From Mytilisepta virgata (lineage: Eukaryota > Mollusca > Bivalvia > Mytilida > Mytilidae), in the NCBI GenBank assembly GCA_028015205.1, contig CM051516.1:28386593-28450592 (forward strand): DNA of 64,000 nt, written 5' to 3'. The notes under the pieces are model-generated. The model worked only from the letters and a program-made list of their open reading frames with translations. It made no database searches and had not been told where the DNA came from. The translations under genes and the position numbers were made by a program. Positions 49,787 to 62,200 of this stretch are shown here, piece by piece. Within the stretch, counting starts at the first letter, position 1; each line of letters starts with the position of its first letter.

Positions 49787-50458
49787 GTGATCTTCAGAAG
49801 CCTTGGTGTCAATCAGTATGACATGTAGTTTTTTGTAAAAACTGGATTTTTTTTACACAGAAATCACATATTTTGGGAAATAACAATATCCTTAGTTTAA
49901 CTCAGTTGATTTTGAATCCTATACTGATTTTTTGTTTCAGCCGATGATATAATTTTGGTGGAAAATCTTAGATTTTTACTCTAAAATCACAGAGTTCAAG
50001 AATTTAATTTACAATGCTAGATCTAAAAAAAAACCTTTTGGTGGATGGATTCAATACTTCAGTAATAAAAAGAAAGCTTAGTCTATGATGTACAACTCCA
50101 TATTTGGTAATATCATGAAAAACTCTGATTTCCAGTTTTGGGAAAAGTATCTAGCAACCATTTATGAAAGTAATCAACTGTGAAAAAACAACGCTTGGAA
50201 CAATTGAACTTTGAAAATTGTAATTCCTACTATGGTTTTTTCCAGGGTTAAGACCAGGGTCGAATGTGCTGATATTATTATAAAATTGCATTTATAAAAC
50301 ACTGATATTGAAACTTGTCGGAAACATGAGAAATGTCACTAAATATTCGATCTCAATATTTAAAAAAAAAAACTCAAGTCGAAGTCCTTTAATTGATACA
50401 TGATTGACTTAAGATATTGAAGTTCATTTAGTACGCCCTAAAAAATAGCAGTAAGGGC

Positions 50459-50520
50459 ATCCTCCCAAGCCAGGGTTTTTTATCCACTTTCCTTTCTACA
50501 AACCTGACTTGGGAGGATGA
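50459..50520. repeat. Short hairpin
   Basis: CATCCTCCCAAGCCAGG pairs with CCTGACTTGGGAGGATG across a loop of about 26 bases. Function unknown; could be the end of a mobile element. Confidence 0.5.
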
Positions 50521-53196
50521 GTAAGGGGGGTTATACTCACAATCAGAATGATGTACTTCCTCCTCAATTCCCAACCAACCCCATTTTCCCGGCTGTTTAA
50601 TTAATCAGTGCAAATATTATACCAAAAATTAAGTCTGAAAATAATACATTGTATAAGTATCGTAATGGTTTTGTCACTAGCTTGGCCTTTGATTGCTTTT
50701 ACAAAATATTCTTTAAGTAATCTTTATTGCATATTATACCCAACTGGGTTAAGGAATACAATACAAAAAACAAATAACATATATTACACATAATTTATGT
50801 AAAATAGAATTTTTAAGTAATTACTGGTCAATCAGGTGGGCATCATTTTATAAAGTCAACTACATTGTAGAGTATTTCCTTATTCAGTAGGATTTAGAAT
50901 AACATATAGTTTACCTATTGGACTGATCTGCTGAAAATCTTGTTTAGTTTGTTCAATATTTTGAAAAAATGAGGCCCTTTAAGAGTTAAAACCATATATG
51001 TAAATTAACACAACCCACATCTTTGTCTTTGTTAAATGTACGATAATTCTTTACAGTTTTATTGCTTAGATTCAGAGTGAACTTGTTCATATTTAAAATA
51101 CTTTAGTGTTAATTTAAAGAGGCCGATTTATTGTAAAATTGTGTAATTCAAAAACTCATTTGTAATAAAACAACGGGAAGTTATCTATTGTGACAAAATA
51201 AATTAACACAACGCAAAAGACAGTGATAAATTGTATACATACCTTTGTATGGAAATTGAAATAATAACAAGTATATAGGTGAAGTACACATAATTAATAA
51301 TACATTGTATAATTACATATATATTAAAATACACAGTATAATGAGTACGTACACGTATGCCGATGTCAAGGAGGCAACATGCCATTTGAACGAACATTAA
51401 ATTTGGTATCGTTACAGTAGAAAGTCTCACTTTATCTGTTTATAATGCAACATTGTTCAGCTTATTTCTTCAATAATTGACCAGTCGAAGAAATTTGCAA
51501 GTATTTTTAACGGCGATTCAAATCCATAATGTGGCGCGATTCATAGAAATTTCATATCATTCTGGATTTTGCACTCATTAATTCTGATGGAAAAATACAT
51601 GTAAAAGCATGTTTTTAATTTTTTCAACCATTTTGTTAAGAAATTGTGGCACACATAATTAAAAATGATGTTTTTTTTAGTTTTTTTTTTTATTTCAATT
51701 TATTTTATTATTTTTTTTTATAGCTACAAGTAATATTTGAAATTAAATAATATATGTATTCCGATTTACAGAAAAACAGCAGCCTTTAATTGATTGGTAT
51801 ATTTATGATTTAAAGTTTCATGCGTCCTCACATCGGAAATGAATAAAAAATATTACAATTATATTGGAAAAGTAAACAACACTATAGAGACTTACAAAAA
51901 GTAAAAACATAGAATAAAGTGCCATAAAAACGATCGGGATTGTAAAACAGTTACAAATTATGAAAGAAAACTTATAGATCGTAAAGAAATATGACAGCTG
52001 AGGGATTATGAGAATTCCAGCGGTATTGAATTTGTTTAGAAAATTAGAAAAAATATTTTTTCTGATACTTTTTATCATTACATTTAACAGTTTGTATTTA
52101 GCGTAAAATTAAAATTTCACAATTTCTCAATGGCCAAGGTGGTTTCTTCAGTCTTGAAACCTCTTGCATATATTTGCGCTATGATATGAACCTTTACTTT
52201 GTAAACTTTGGCAATAAAAGGATGTGTTTTTTAAGAATTCTTCTCGGATTCCCCCTTTGTCACTCCCCTTTTGTTGACTTGGTAAAAAATGTAAACACAA
52301 TAAAAACATGGTTTCAATTGGTAATTCTACATTAAACAGGTAAAAATTAAAGGGGTAAGTCAATTTCATAAATAAATAGGTATGTTGGGGCACATGTAGG
52401 TAATCGAAAGATAACGTTGACACAAAAATTTTTAAAAATTCCTATCCCTTTACAAAAGTGATTTCGCGGACTATTTATAGTCTTTCTGCAAACTCTTCGA
52501 TTAGAATTGCACAATATTCAGCGAAAAAAGTGACAGGCATTTAATTGCCGGTAGTATTGCAGATATCTTTCAAAACTTTCTCCTATACTTTTCACCCAAA
52601 AGTCAAACTTTCGCCTAAAGATTTATTAATCTATCAATTTTTCATCATTTATTTGAATTTTAAATATTTTTAAAAATAATTATCCAAAATTCATTTGAAT
52701 TGAGCACACATTTTATATTTCAATGTTTAAAACTTGTTGTCAAATTAAAAAGTTTTGTTTGTCGTAACTTATTGTAAGGACATATGTTATAAGTCTTTTA
52801 GCCAGGAAAAAGAGGGTCACCCCTTTTATTGAGTTGTCTCCTAGAGTCATCTCCCTTTAAATTGACTCTCCTGTTACGATGTAAACAACAACACAATTTG
52901 TCAATCAAAAATATAGTAAAACTTGTCACGTTATATTAATTATGATTGAATGTAATTATGCATAAATATCTACAAGTAACAAAATTTACTTATTATTATA
53001 AACACGGTTCACACCAAATAGGCCTAGGTAACAGTCGCCACACATGGTCCGGTCTTCATCCTGATAGAAAATATCATTTCATGTTGCGATAAACCGATAA
53101 CAGGATAAGTACTAGTAGATATATAACTAACTCTTCCTGTATAACAACAGGATGTGACAGTATATTTAGGAAGTTGGAAGAGATGAAATATTAGAA

Positions 53197-53238
53197 ATGG
53201 CGAGAGTGTTAAACGATCTCCCAAGATGGATAACTGTG
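53197..53238 (+). CDS. NOX: NOX2-like exon 1 (start codon)
   Basis: Encodes [14 protein letters not shown] and ends at GTG|GTATGT, phase 0. The ATG has G at -3 and G at +4, a good Kozak context. A minimal upstream reading frame, ATG AAA TAT TAG at 53183-53194, ends two bases before it. The start is supported by correct length and phase relative to vertebrate NOX2 exon 1. Confidence 0.8.
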
Positions 53239-56200
53239 GTATGTGTATAGAATTATAATTAATAGCTCTATTTCTCACATGTCTCAGTATTGCAGATAAT
53301 TCCTATTTATTTTTTTTTTATTTTTGTTGTTTGTTGTTTGTTTTTAATTTTTTGTTTTGTTTTTTTGTTTTGTTTTTTTTTTTAAGTTTTTGATATTTGC
53401 AATAAAAAAGAAGAAATAATATTTATTAAAGAAGAAAGTATATTTTTTAAGAAGTATGGAATAGTGGCTTATTAAGACAGAATAGTACAGTCAGGAGTCA
53501 GTCTATAGCTACAAAATGTATTAAAGTCAAATGTAGCAATTACATGTAACAGAAATATGAAAACTTCTGTAATTTGCAAGTCTTTATGTTGCATGCATCT
53601 TTTAAACCAACCTATAGATTCATGGATTTTAAGGACAAAAGCAGAGGTGACACATGTTAGAACTGACCTGGACAGTTTTTGTTTAAATCAATAAATACCC
53701 AGAAGTCTTATGTACATGTGACATAAAATTAATTTTTTAATTCTCATCCTTGCTGATTGTAAAAATTCCAAATTTCTCTAGCATCAGAATGTCAATTATT
53801 ACCCCAGATAAGAATTGCTATTTTTAACCCTTGTGTCTTGTACCAGTGTGAACTCCTATAAATAACACTTGTACACAACATGTACTTCAGTACAAGTACA
53901 TGCACATTTTAAGATGAACAATAAATTACAAATCAATATCAGGTGCTAAATAAAAATATTTTTGATAACTGGATATCTCTATGTTTGCAAAGTGCCAAGT
54001 TAAAATTTTATTTGAAAAGACAACTTTCAAGTTTTAGGGTTATACATGTATTCTTACAAAGGGCATATATATCAGATTGTTGACAATTAAATTTATCACT
54101 ATAACAGAAGATAATCATATGCTACTTTATAATTTAAGATTCAGTAATTGTAAATTTTTACCAATATCAATGGTTTTTGTTTTTTTTCCTTTTAAGGCTC
54201 CACTAAGGGCCAGTGTGAGCTATTGTCATCACTTAGCATCTGTCATCCATCATCCATCGTCTCACTCTGGAAACTTTTAAAAAATCTTCTCTTCTGAAAC
54301 CACTGGGCCAATTGGAACCAAACTTGCAATTGGTCACAATCATCCTTATTGTGTCTAATTTAAAAATTGTATCCATTGATGCCACCAACCAACCAACCTG
54401 GAGGCTGTCCCTAATATAGAACAAAGGGGTAAAACAGGCAAATTGGAAATCTTTTATGGCTTTACATGTAAATATTAAGCTGATTTTTAGGATATAGTTG
54501 TGTAATGAGTACTTATAAGTTGTCTTTTGTTTATTCCAGTTGACCTACTTTTGCCCTTGGACTTTCATGAAAATACGTAAAAATTTTTAAAAATCTTCTC
54601 TGAAACCACTAGGCCAATTGGAACAAAACTTGGCAGCAATGGTCCTCGGGTGGTCCTCTTTCAGAATATATCTAATGATCTGGCCAGTCATGCGGATGGC
54701 CGCCAGAGCCGAACTGGGCCAATTGAAAAGAAATTTGGCAGCAATTGCCCTCACATGATCCTCTTTCAGAATTATATCTGATGACCCTGCCTGTCATACA
54801 AGCTGGTAGCCATAGTTTAACATAGGACCCTTTTGGAAATTTACTTAAAAATCTGCTTGTCTGAAACCTGAGTGAGTGGGTCAATTGGAACACAGGCAGC
54901 AATAGTCAAGGAAATACATGTAACCATATTGAATTTCAAGGTTAACCTTAAAACCTTGTCAGTCCAATACAGGCCAGTGCAAATGCCCTAGAATGTCTTT
55001 AAAAAAATTCTAAAAATGTAACTGAACATAAGGCTACAACTACATGTAAAAGAGAAAGATGGCCTCTTGCTAAGTAACAACACTATGACATTACATTTCA
55101 TGCTTCGTACATTATGAAAAATTTTGTTCCAACTTCAGTTCCTGTATACCAATTGACTTCTAATACTGCTATTACACCCTCATTACTAAATTGTGGAAGG
55201 AGATAAAGTAACATAGCTATACGTTGTGTATCTGTTCATTCAGCCCAAGACCACAATGAATGTGTGCCTTTACGAGACCCCAAGGAATGCTAGAAAAAAT
55301 CTGTTAAAGGTCAAGCTGAGATCAAAGGTCCAGGTCAAAACCTTGTCAACACAATACAGATGAAAGGTCCAGGTCAAAACCTTGTCAACACAATACAGAT
55401 CAAAGGTCCAGGTCGAAACCTTGTCAACACAATACAGACCAAATGCCTCAGCATATCTTCACCTAACTTGGTACAATTGATCAGCTTGAAGGGAGGATGA
55501 CCAATATTGACTTTTAACATCAGACATTAAAGGTCAACCTGAAGTCAGTATTCTGGGTCAGAATCTAAAATGTAGGATGGTCCAAGTTGCTTTTAAGAGT
55601 GAAAAGTCAGTTTATGGCTTTTAATATAGCATACAACAAAGTCACCAATCAAATGATGTGGGTTTGCAAGGTGACACCCTGCTTTGCAGTACCCTTGTTT
55701 TGTCTAACAATTCAAACATTTAGCTATACACATTAGGTGAACAGTATTTGATATATAACCCCCCTGCCTTCTGATATCATTGATGACTACCAGTTGAGCA
55801 ATACAGGTTCTTTTTAGCCTCTAGTTCAAATGTTCAATTCGAGTGTACGTGTAAGTTAAGTCTATTAATTTGAAAACTTTGAGTTCTAAACAAAATTTTT
55901 CAAGCATAAATTAAGCCATTTTATTTTGCTTTATAAGGCCAAATGAAAAACGAATGGTTCCTGTTATCTTACACGTGTATACTTACCGTATTATTTGGCA
56001 CCAACCCTAAAAAAAGATTTTGCATTTTTCAATAAGCACTTAATATAGTCAGAATGCTTCTCCCCTAGACTCATGGTGTTTAGAAATTTTTAAAATAAAA
56101 AAAGCCATACCTACCTATACCTACCCCTTTTTTGTCTTGCCTCGCAAATATAAACTTTTTAAAAACCTTAAGAACTTTGCAAACATAATACCTCCCAATT

Positions 56201-59200
56201 TAACATCTTTGGTCAAGAGATACCATATGAAATAAAATTTGCAGCCTTATACTTGTCTTTTGACCTTTACCTCATTTCCAAGGTTCATTGACTCCATAAA
56301 CATTGGAAAAAATTGCATCACTTTATCTTCTGTCAGGAAAGATAACTCATAGATATGGCAGACACATCCAATATCCACAGATATAGATTCTGTAATAAAA
56401 AAATAATAAAAGACAGTCACATAGATAAAAATTTCAATAAAAATTCTATTATACCAATGTTAATGCATTGTAAAGTATATGTGCACATTTTTTCAATTTA
56501 TACTTCTTAAGCAGTGTTTCAGACCAAATATAGGGAAATCTAAAAAATACTAACCAGATTCAAAATCACCAGAAAGGTTCTAAAAGCTAACCATGGACAG
56601 AGCTTCATGATGAATTGCCTTCTTTTATTACAGATTTTAATCATTATTTTGAATCTATCAGAGAAGATCAAAGTACATGTACATCAAAATAATAGACTAA
56701 TTTTGATGTATACTTTGCATAAGAACTAAGGACGTACAAAACATATGAAATTAGTTGAAAATAGGATAGTTAGGTCACTGTTTTTTTTCTCTTTATTTTT
56801 AGTTTTTCTAAAATTTATGTTTAAGCAAAAAAAATCATATTGATTTTATTAGCATAACAACATATTTTTTGAGAAATTGGCTTATTTATTTAAAAAAGGC
56901 TAGGGTCAGCTAAATAACTTTAAAAATTATGGTCAGTGGGGTAACTTTGAAAAACTTAGGGGGTTATTTTTCTGTTTGATTTAAAATATATTGTCTATGC
57001 CATGTTTTATCCATCATGTTGAAAAAAAAATTCTAAAACAGTTATCATGGTCTATTTTTTAAAACACATCTAAAGTTTGCAATGTTTATCTTTTGCAAGC
57101 TCCATAAAATTACACCAGTTCATCATAAAAATCTAGGTATTCATCTTTAACATTTAACATTTAAAAGGGTCATACATGTACAATGTAAATGTACAATATG
57201 TAACATGTTGATTTACTAACACCATGCCTTTCTATTTCAGTCTGTATGGATTATAGTCAACATTATATATTTCACAGTGACCTATTTCCAGTTTGACAAG
57301 TCAGACGAATACTTCTACACAAGGAGAATACTTGGGGTTGGTAAATACATGTAATAAATTGAAAAATTGTTTATTTTGTATTTTCTGCATTCTAAATTTC
57401 CAAATGTTTTAAACTTGCACACAATGCTTGCTACATAAATCAAGTTCTAATTGGGTACTTTGCCTTTAAAAATTCCAGAGTTATGTCCCTTTATAAATGG
57501 AAAAATTCTACATTTTTTACTTGAATTTGTATTGGTCAAATGTTCTGAAACTTATTTACAATATTATTTACCACAATATGCAGATCAAGTTCGAATTAGG
57601 GTATACATGTAGTGCCTGTTCATTTTGTAAGTTTTGCCCTTTTCTTTTATAAAAAGGAAAATTTGAATTTTGCACTTTCTGCACTCTAACTTGAGTTTGC
57701 TTAATGAAGACGTAATTTGATAACAGTTAGTGTGTAGTATTGTCAGCTGGCGGGGGATAGTCATCTGTGTCCTATGGACACTTATTGGAGGATTTTTGTC
57801 GAGCCTTCGACTTTTGTCGAAAAAGCGAGACATAGCGATCCTACATTCCGTCGTCGTCGGCGGCGTCGGCGTCCACAAATATTCACCCTGTGGTTAAAGT
57901 TTTTGAAATTTTAATAACTTTCTTAAACTATCCTGGATTTCTACCAAACTTGGACAGAGGCTTGTTTATGATCATAAGATAGTATCCAGAAGTAAATTTT
58001 GTAAAAAAAAAATTCCAGTTTTTCCGTATTTTACTTATAAATGGACTTAGTTTTTCTGCCAGGAAACATTACATTCACTCTGTGGTTAAAGTTTTTAAAA
58101 TTTTAATAACTTTCTTAAAATATCCTGGATTTGTACCAAACTTGAACAGAAGCTTTTTTATGATCATAAGATAGTATCCAGAAGTAAATTTTGTAAAATA
58201 AAAATTCCAGTTTTTCTGTATATTACTTATAAATGGACTTAGTTTTTCTGCCAGGAAACATTACATTCATTCTGTGGTTAAAGTTTTCAAAATTTTAATA
58301 ACTTTCTTAAACTATCCTGGATTTGTACCAAACTTGGACAGAAGCTTGTTTATGATCATAATATAGTATCCAGAAGTAAATCTAGTAAAAAAAAAAAAAA
58401 TTTTCCGTATTTTACTTATAAATGGACTTAGTTTTTCTGCCAGGAAACATTACATTCACTCTGTGGTTAAAGTTTTTAAAATTTTAATAACTTTCTTAAA
58501 CTATCCAGGAATTTTACCAAATTTGGACAGAAGCTTGTTTATGATATAAAGATTGTATCCAGGAGAAAATTTTGTAAAATATTTATTTCTGTTTTTCAGT
58601 TTTTTACGTATAAATGGACTTAACATTGCATTCACTATGTTGTGAAAGTTTTTAAAAATTTTAATAACTTTATTATTTTTATTAAGTTTGCAGAGAAGTT
58701 TCTTCATTATCAAAATATTCATATTTATGTCACCTGGCCTTAAACATCTTATTCTAATTCACTCTAAATGTAGTTTATGAGAAAAAAATGCAAATTTCCT
58801 ATAACCCACAATTTTCTTATTTGTACATATATTCTACTTTTTTAATTAAAGGCTAGATCATTAAGCACTTTAAAATTTGTCTTCTTTAACATTTGTTCAT
58901 TCAATAAATTTATGTTTCTACTCATTTATAAATCTATATATATATAATTGCATACTATATTAATTTTTTACAACAAAATCTTTTTTCATACATTTCAAAT
59001 GTTTTATTTCATTAACTGCAAATCTATTATGTGCATTCACCTATCACACTGAAAATATAGACAACATCAAAAGTAGGCGAGACACTGGGTTCCGCGGAAC
59101 CCTTACGAATTTTTTGTTTTTAATAGTGTTTGTACAAAAATGTAAACACAGTTTCAGTTACATGCAATAAATTAGTTGGCAGGTTATCCAAGAAAGCATC

Positions 59201-62200
59201 AAATACTTGAAGAGGGTCAATAAAAATTTGCTAACCTATAATAAATATATTTATATAAGAGAATTATCAGTCATGGCTGTAGCATTTAAATTTCTTGGTT
59301 TAATCCTGATTCTCCCACCTTTAATTACCTGAATTAACAAATAGTTACATAAACAAAAACTTCAAAGGAATCATTGACCATGCAATGCTTTAGTCTGTTC
59401 TATTTAAACGACTAAAATTGCATTCAATACCTGTATGGTGGGAGAGTCAGCTATAGACTATATTTCATATTTTGTAAATACCTATACGATTGGAGGGTAA
59501 TGATAATTTGTGTTCTTAAACAAATTTGGAGTTTTGTGAAGTTTTGTCGTTCAGGTTTTTTTCAGTTGATAATAATTCTTTTAATTAAGAAAGTACTTTT
59601 GGGGTCAATCATAAAAAAAAATAAAACAATGAATGGCATTAATACACATCAAGTGGAACAACATGACAAAAACATAAAAATTACAACAAGTTGTACAAAT
59701 AACATTTACTCGAAATGACAATATCAGAATTATTCAATTAATATTCAAACACAGTTACTATGACACCGAAAGTTCCTATTGATATTGTTGGAAAAGAGTG
59801 AGAATTCAAATTCAGTAAATTTCGGCTTGAGGAAGCAAAAAATGTTGCATGCACTTACATTGTATACTACCTTCAATGAATCTTTAAGATTCACAGATTC
59901 AGAGCATGTATTCATATCAATATTCATATTCAAATTTCTGAGAGGCAATTCCTTTATGTTATAAGTCCATGAAAGTTACAAATATGTATGAGCTTGTTTG
60001 TCATAATTTAGCTCTTTAATTATATCTAGATGCAGAAGTCAAACTTAGTTCTTAATGAGAATTTCAAGTAATTATTCACTCTTTTCAAATAAATTTTGAA
60101 TCAAAAATGAATATTTATAATTTCAAATAGTTAAAAATGTGACACAAAAAGAAGGCCTAAATCCATATGTCATGTAACTAACGTTTAATTTAAAGAGATT
60201 AAACACTTGAAGACTTATAATTATCTGGTATTACACTATATACATTAAAAAAGAATTTAAGATATGGAAAACTTAAATAGAATTTACTTTTCTTTCAGTC
60301 TGCTTTGGCTTGGGCCAGAGCAAGTGCAGCAGCACTTAATTTGAACTGTATGCTCATCCTGCTTCCAGTATGTAGAAATCTGGTATCCTACATAAGGGGA
60401 TCGTTTAAGGTAAAGTCAATTAAGGTATTTGAACCATAATAAAGGATAAATAAAATAAATAATATTTATTTTTGACCACAAATAATTTTGATAAAAAATT
60501 TAAAGCATGAATAATGTTGTACATGTATGTAACATCCACACACCTGCTTATCTCTCTTCTGCATAACAATTTAGAATATTAAATATTCACATTATTTTAT
60601 TTTATTTCAAGAATTCAAGAATGCGATTCTCTGTAATATTATTTCCTTAGTTTGTTTATTTAATTCTAGTTAATTAAATACAACTATAGCTGCTAGAATT
60701 GCTAATTTTAAATCCCTTTCATAACTAATATTAATTATTTCATCAAATCAGATTCCCCAAATTTTGAAATTACTCAGCAAAAAATTAACCATACCAAACT
60801 GTTATGAATGAGAGATAGGTATGCATGATCCAGGACATTTGAAAAAGATCACATGATCATTTACGGTTCGGATACCTTAAAATAGAAATCCTGTAATACA
60901 CAATAGTAAAAATTATAGATAAATAAATATTAAAAAATAAAATGGCAGTAATAAATAAGTTGTGTCAAATAGTGCAAAGATTTTTGCTCATATCCTTAAC
61001 AGAGCACCACTGCATATTCACTTTTTTTTTTTTTAAATTATATTCGTCAGTATTTTGAGGCAGCACATGATTTTAATTAAACTTTAACAATAGTAACAAT
61101 GGTCAAAATCATGCAGGAATGTACATTGAAATAGTGGTGATGAGTCCTGGGACTCACCATTCTGAAAGATGATGAGTCCCAGTACTCATCATGAAAAATT
61201 CTTAGTGAGAACCCTGCCTGTATTCTACATGAGGGGATCATTTAAAATTTTAATCTAACATATAAATTTAAAAGGTAAAAAAAAATAAAGGCTGTATGGC
61301 CATGGTGAAAGCATGAAATATGTTTCTGCTCTTAGCAAGAAACATTGGCCAGTGAATGTGTATAGCCAGAATGTGTATATTCTTTATCCTTTAACTGTTA
61401 AATAATCAAAAACTCTCTGGAATAAACACTGCAATTGGGACATGCAATTTACACTGGTTGATATCATGTTCAAATATAATTTTTTATTTTCATGTTTGCA
61501 AACCCACAAGATTTGACTAAGGTATAAAAATAAATGGCAGATTTTTATCTTTGGCTGCACATCAGAAATCATACTGCTGGATGATGTTGAGTGTTTTCTA
61601 AGTTACAATCTTTAAATTCTTTTGTTGGGTCCAATTCTAGATATATTGATGAAAAAAGTGTCTCCAGTGTCATTTCCATGATATGCAGTTACATGAATGA
61701 AATTTCTACATATAGTGACCATTTGCATTATATATACTGGTAGCTAACAACGTAAAAAATTGGTGTCCAGTTTGTGTTGAAATAGCATGTGAATAGTACT
61801 TGCACGATATCATGAGAAAGCAGCTGCAGTATACATGTATATGTTTATGTAATGACAATTCTATTTCCTTTAATTTCATACTTTTTTTCATAGAAATGTT
61901 GCAAGCGGAACATCCGTCGACAACTAGATAAACATATTACATTCCACAGATATATCGCTTATATGATCTGTTTAATGACAGGTATTGTATTCCATATATT
62001 CATAGACTTTGAATAAATAATTCCCTATTTTTCTCTTTCAAACTTCGTACAGATATTTTCAATTTTTAAAAACAATATATATAGTGCACTTTTACACAAG
62101 AAAGGCCAACTATGACATACCAATGAATTGACACCATACAACTGACATACATTCTGAATTGACACCATACAACTGACATACATTCTGAATTGACACCAAA

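Larger units (their letters stand above)
46171..53196. other. Divergent intergenic spacer between the LRR gene and the NADPH oxidase gene
   Basis: Must contain both promoters and the presumed 5' exon of the LRR gene, none of which can be pinned down by eye. It is dominated by mobile-element sequence at 46.4-49.8 kb. The stretch 50.5-53.1 kb is AT-rich; apart from a short hairpin at 50.46 kb I see nothing there. Confidence 0.6.
53239..57240 (+). other. NOX intron 1
   Basis: Contains a long repeat at 54.2-54.9 kb and a 39-bp tandem repeat at 55.3 kb. Otherwise AT-rich sequence without recognised features. Confidence 0.6.

Noticed and set aside
51818..52078. Hydrophobic 86-residue frame on the minus strand that looks like membrane segments
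   Set aside because: AT-rich sequence read on this strand naturally yields Phe/Ile/Tyr-rich stretches; no family recognised and no neighbouring exons.
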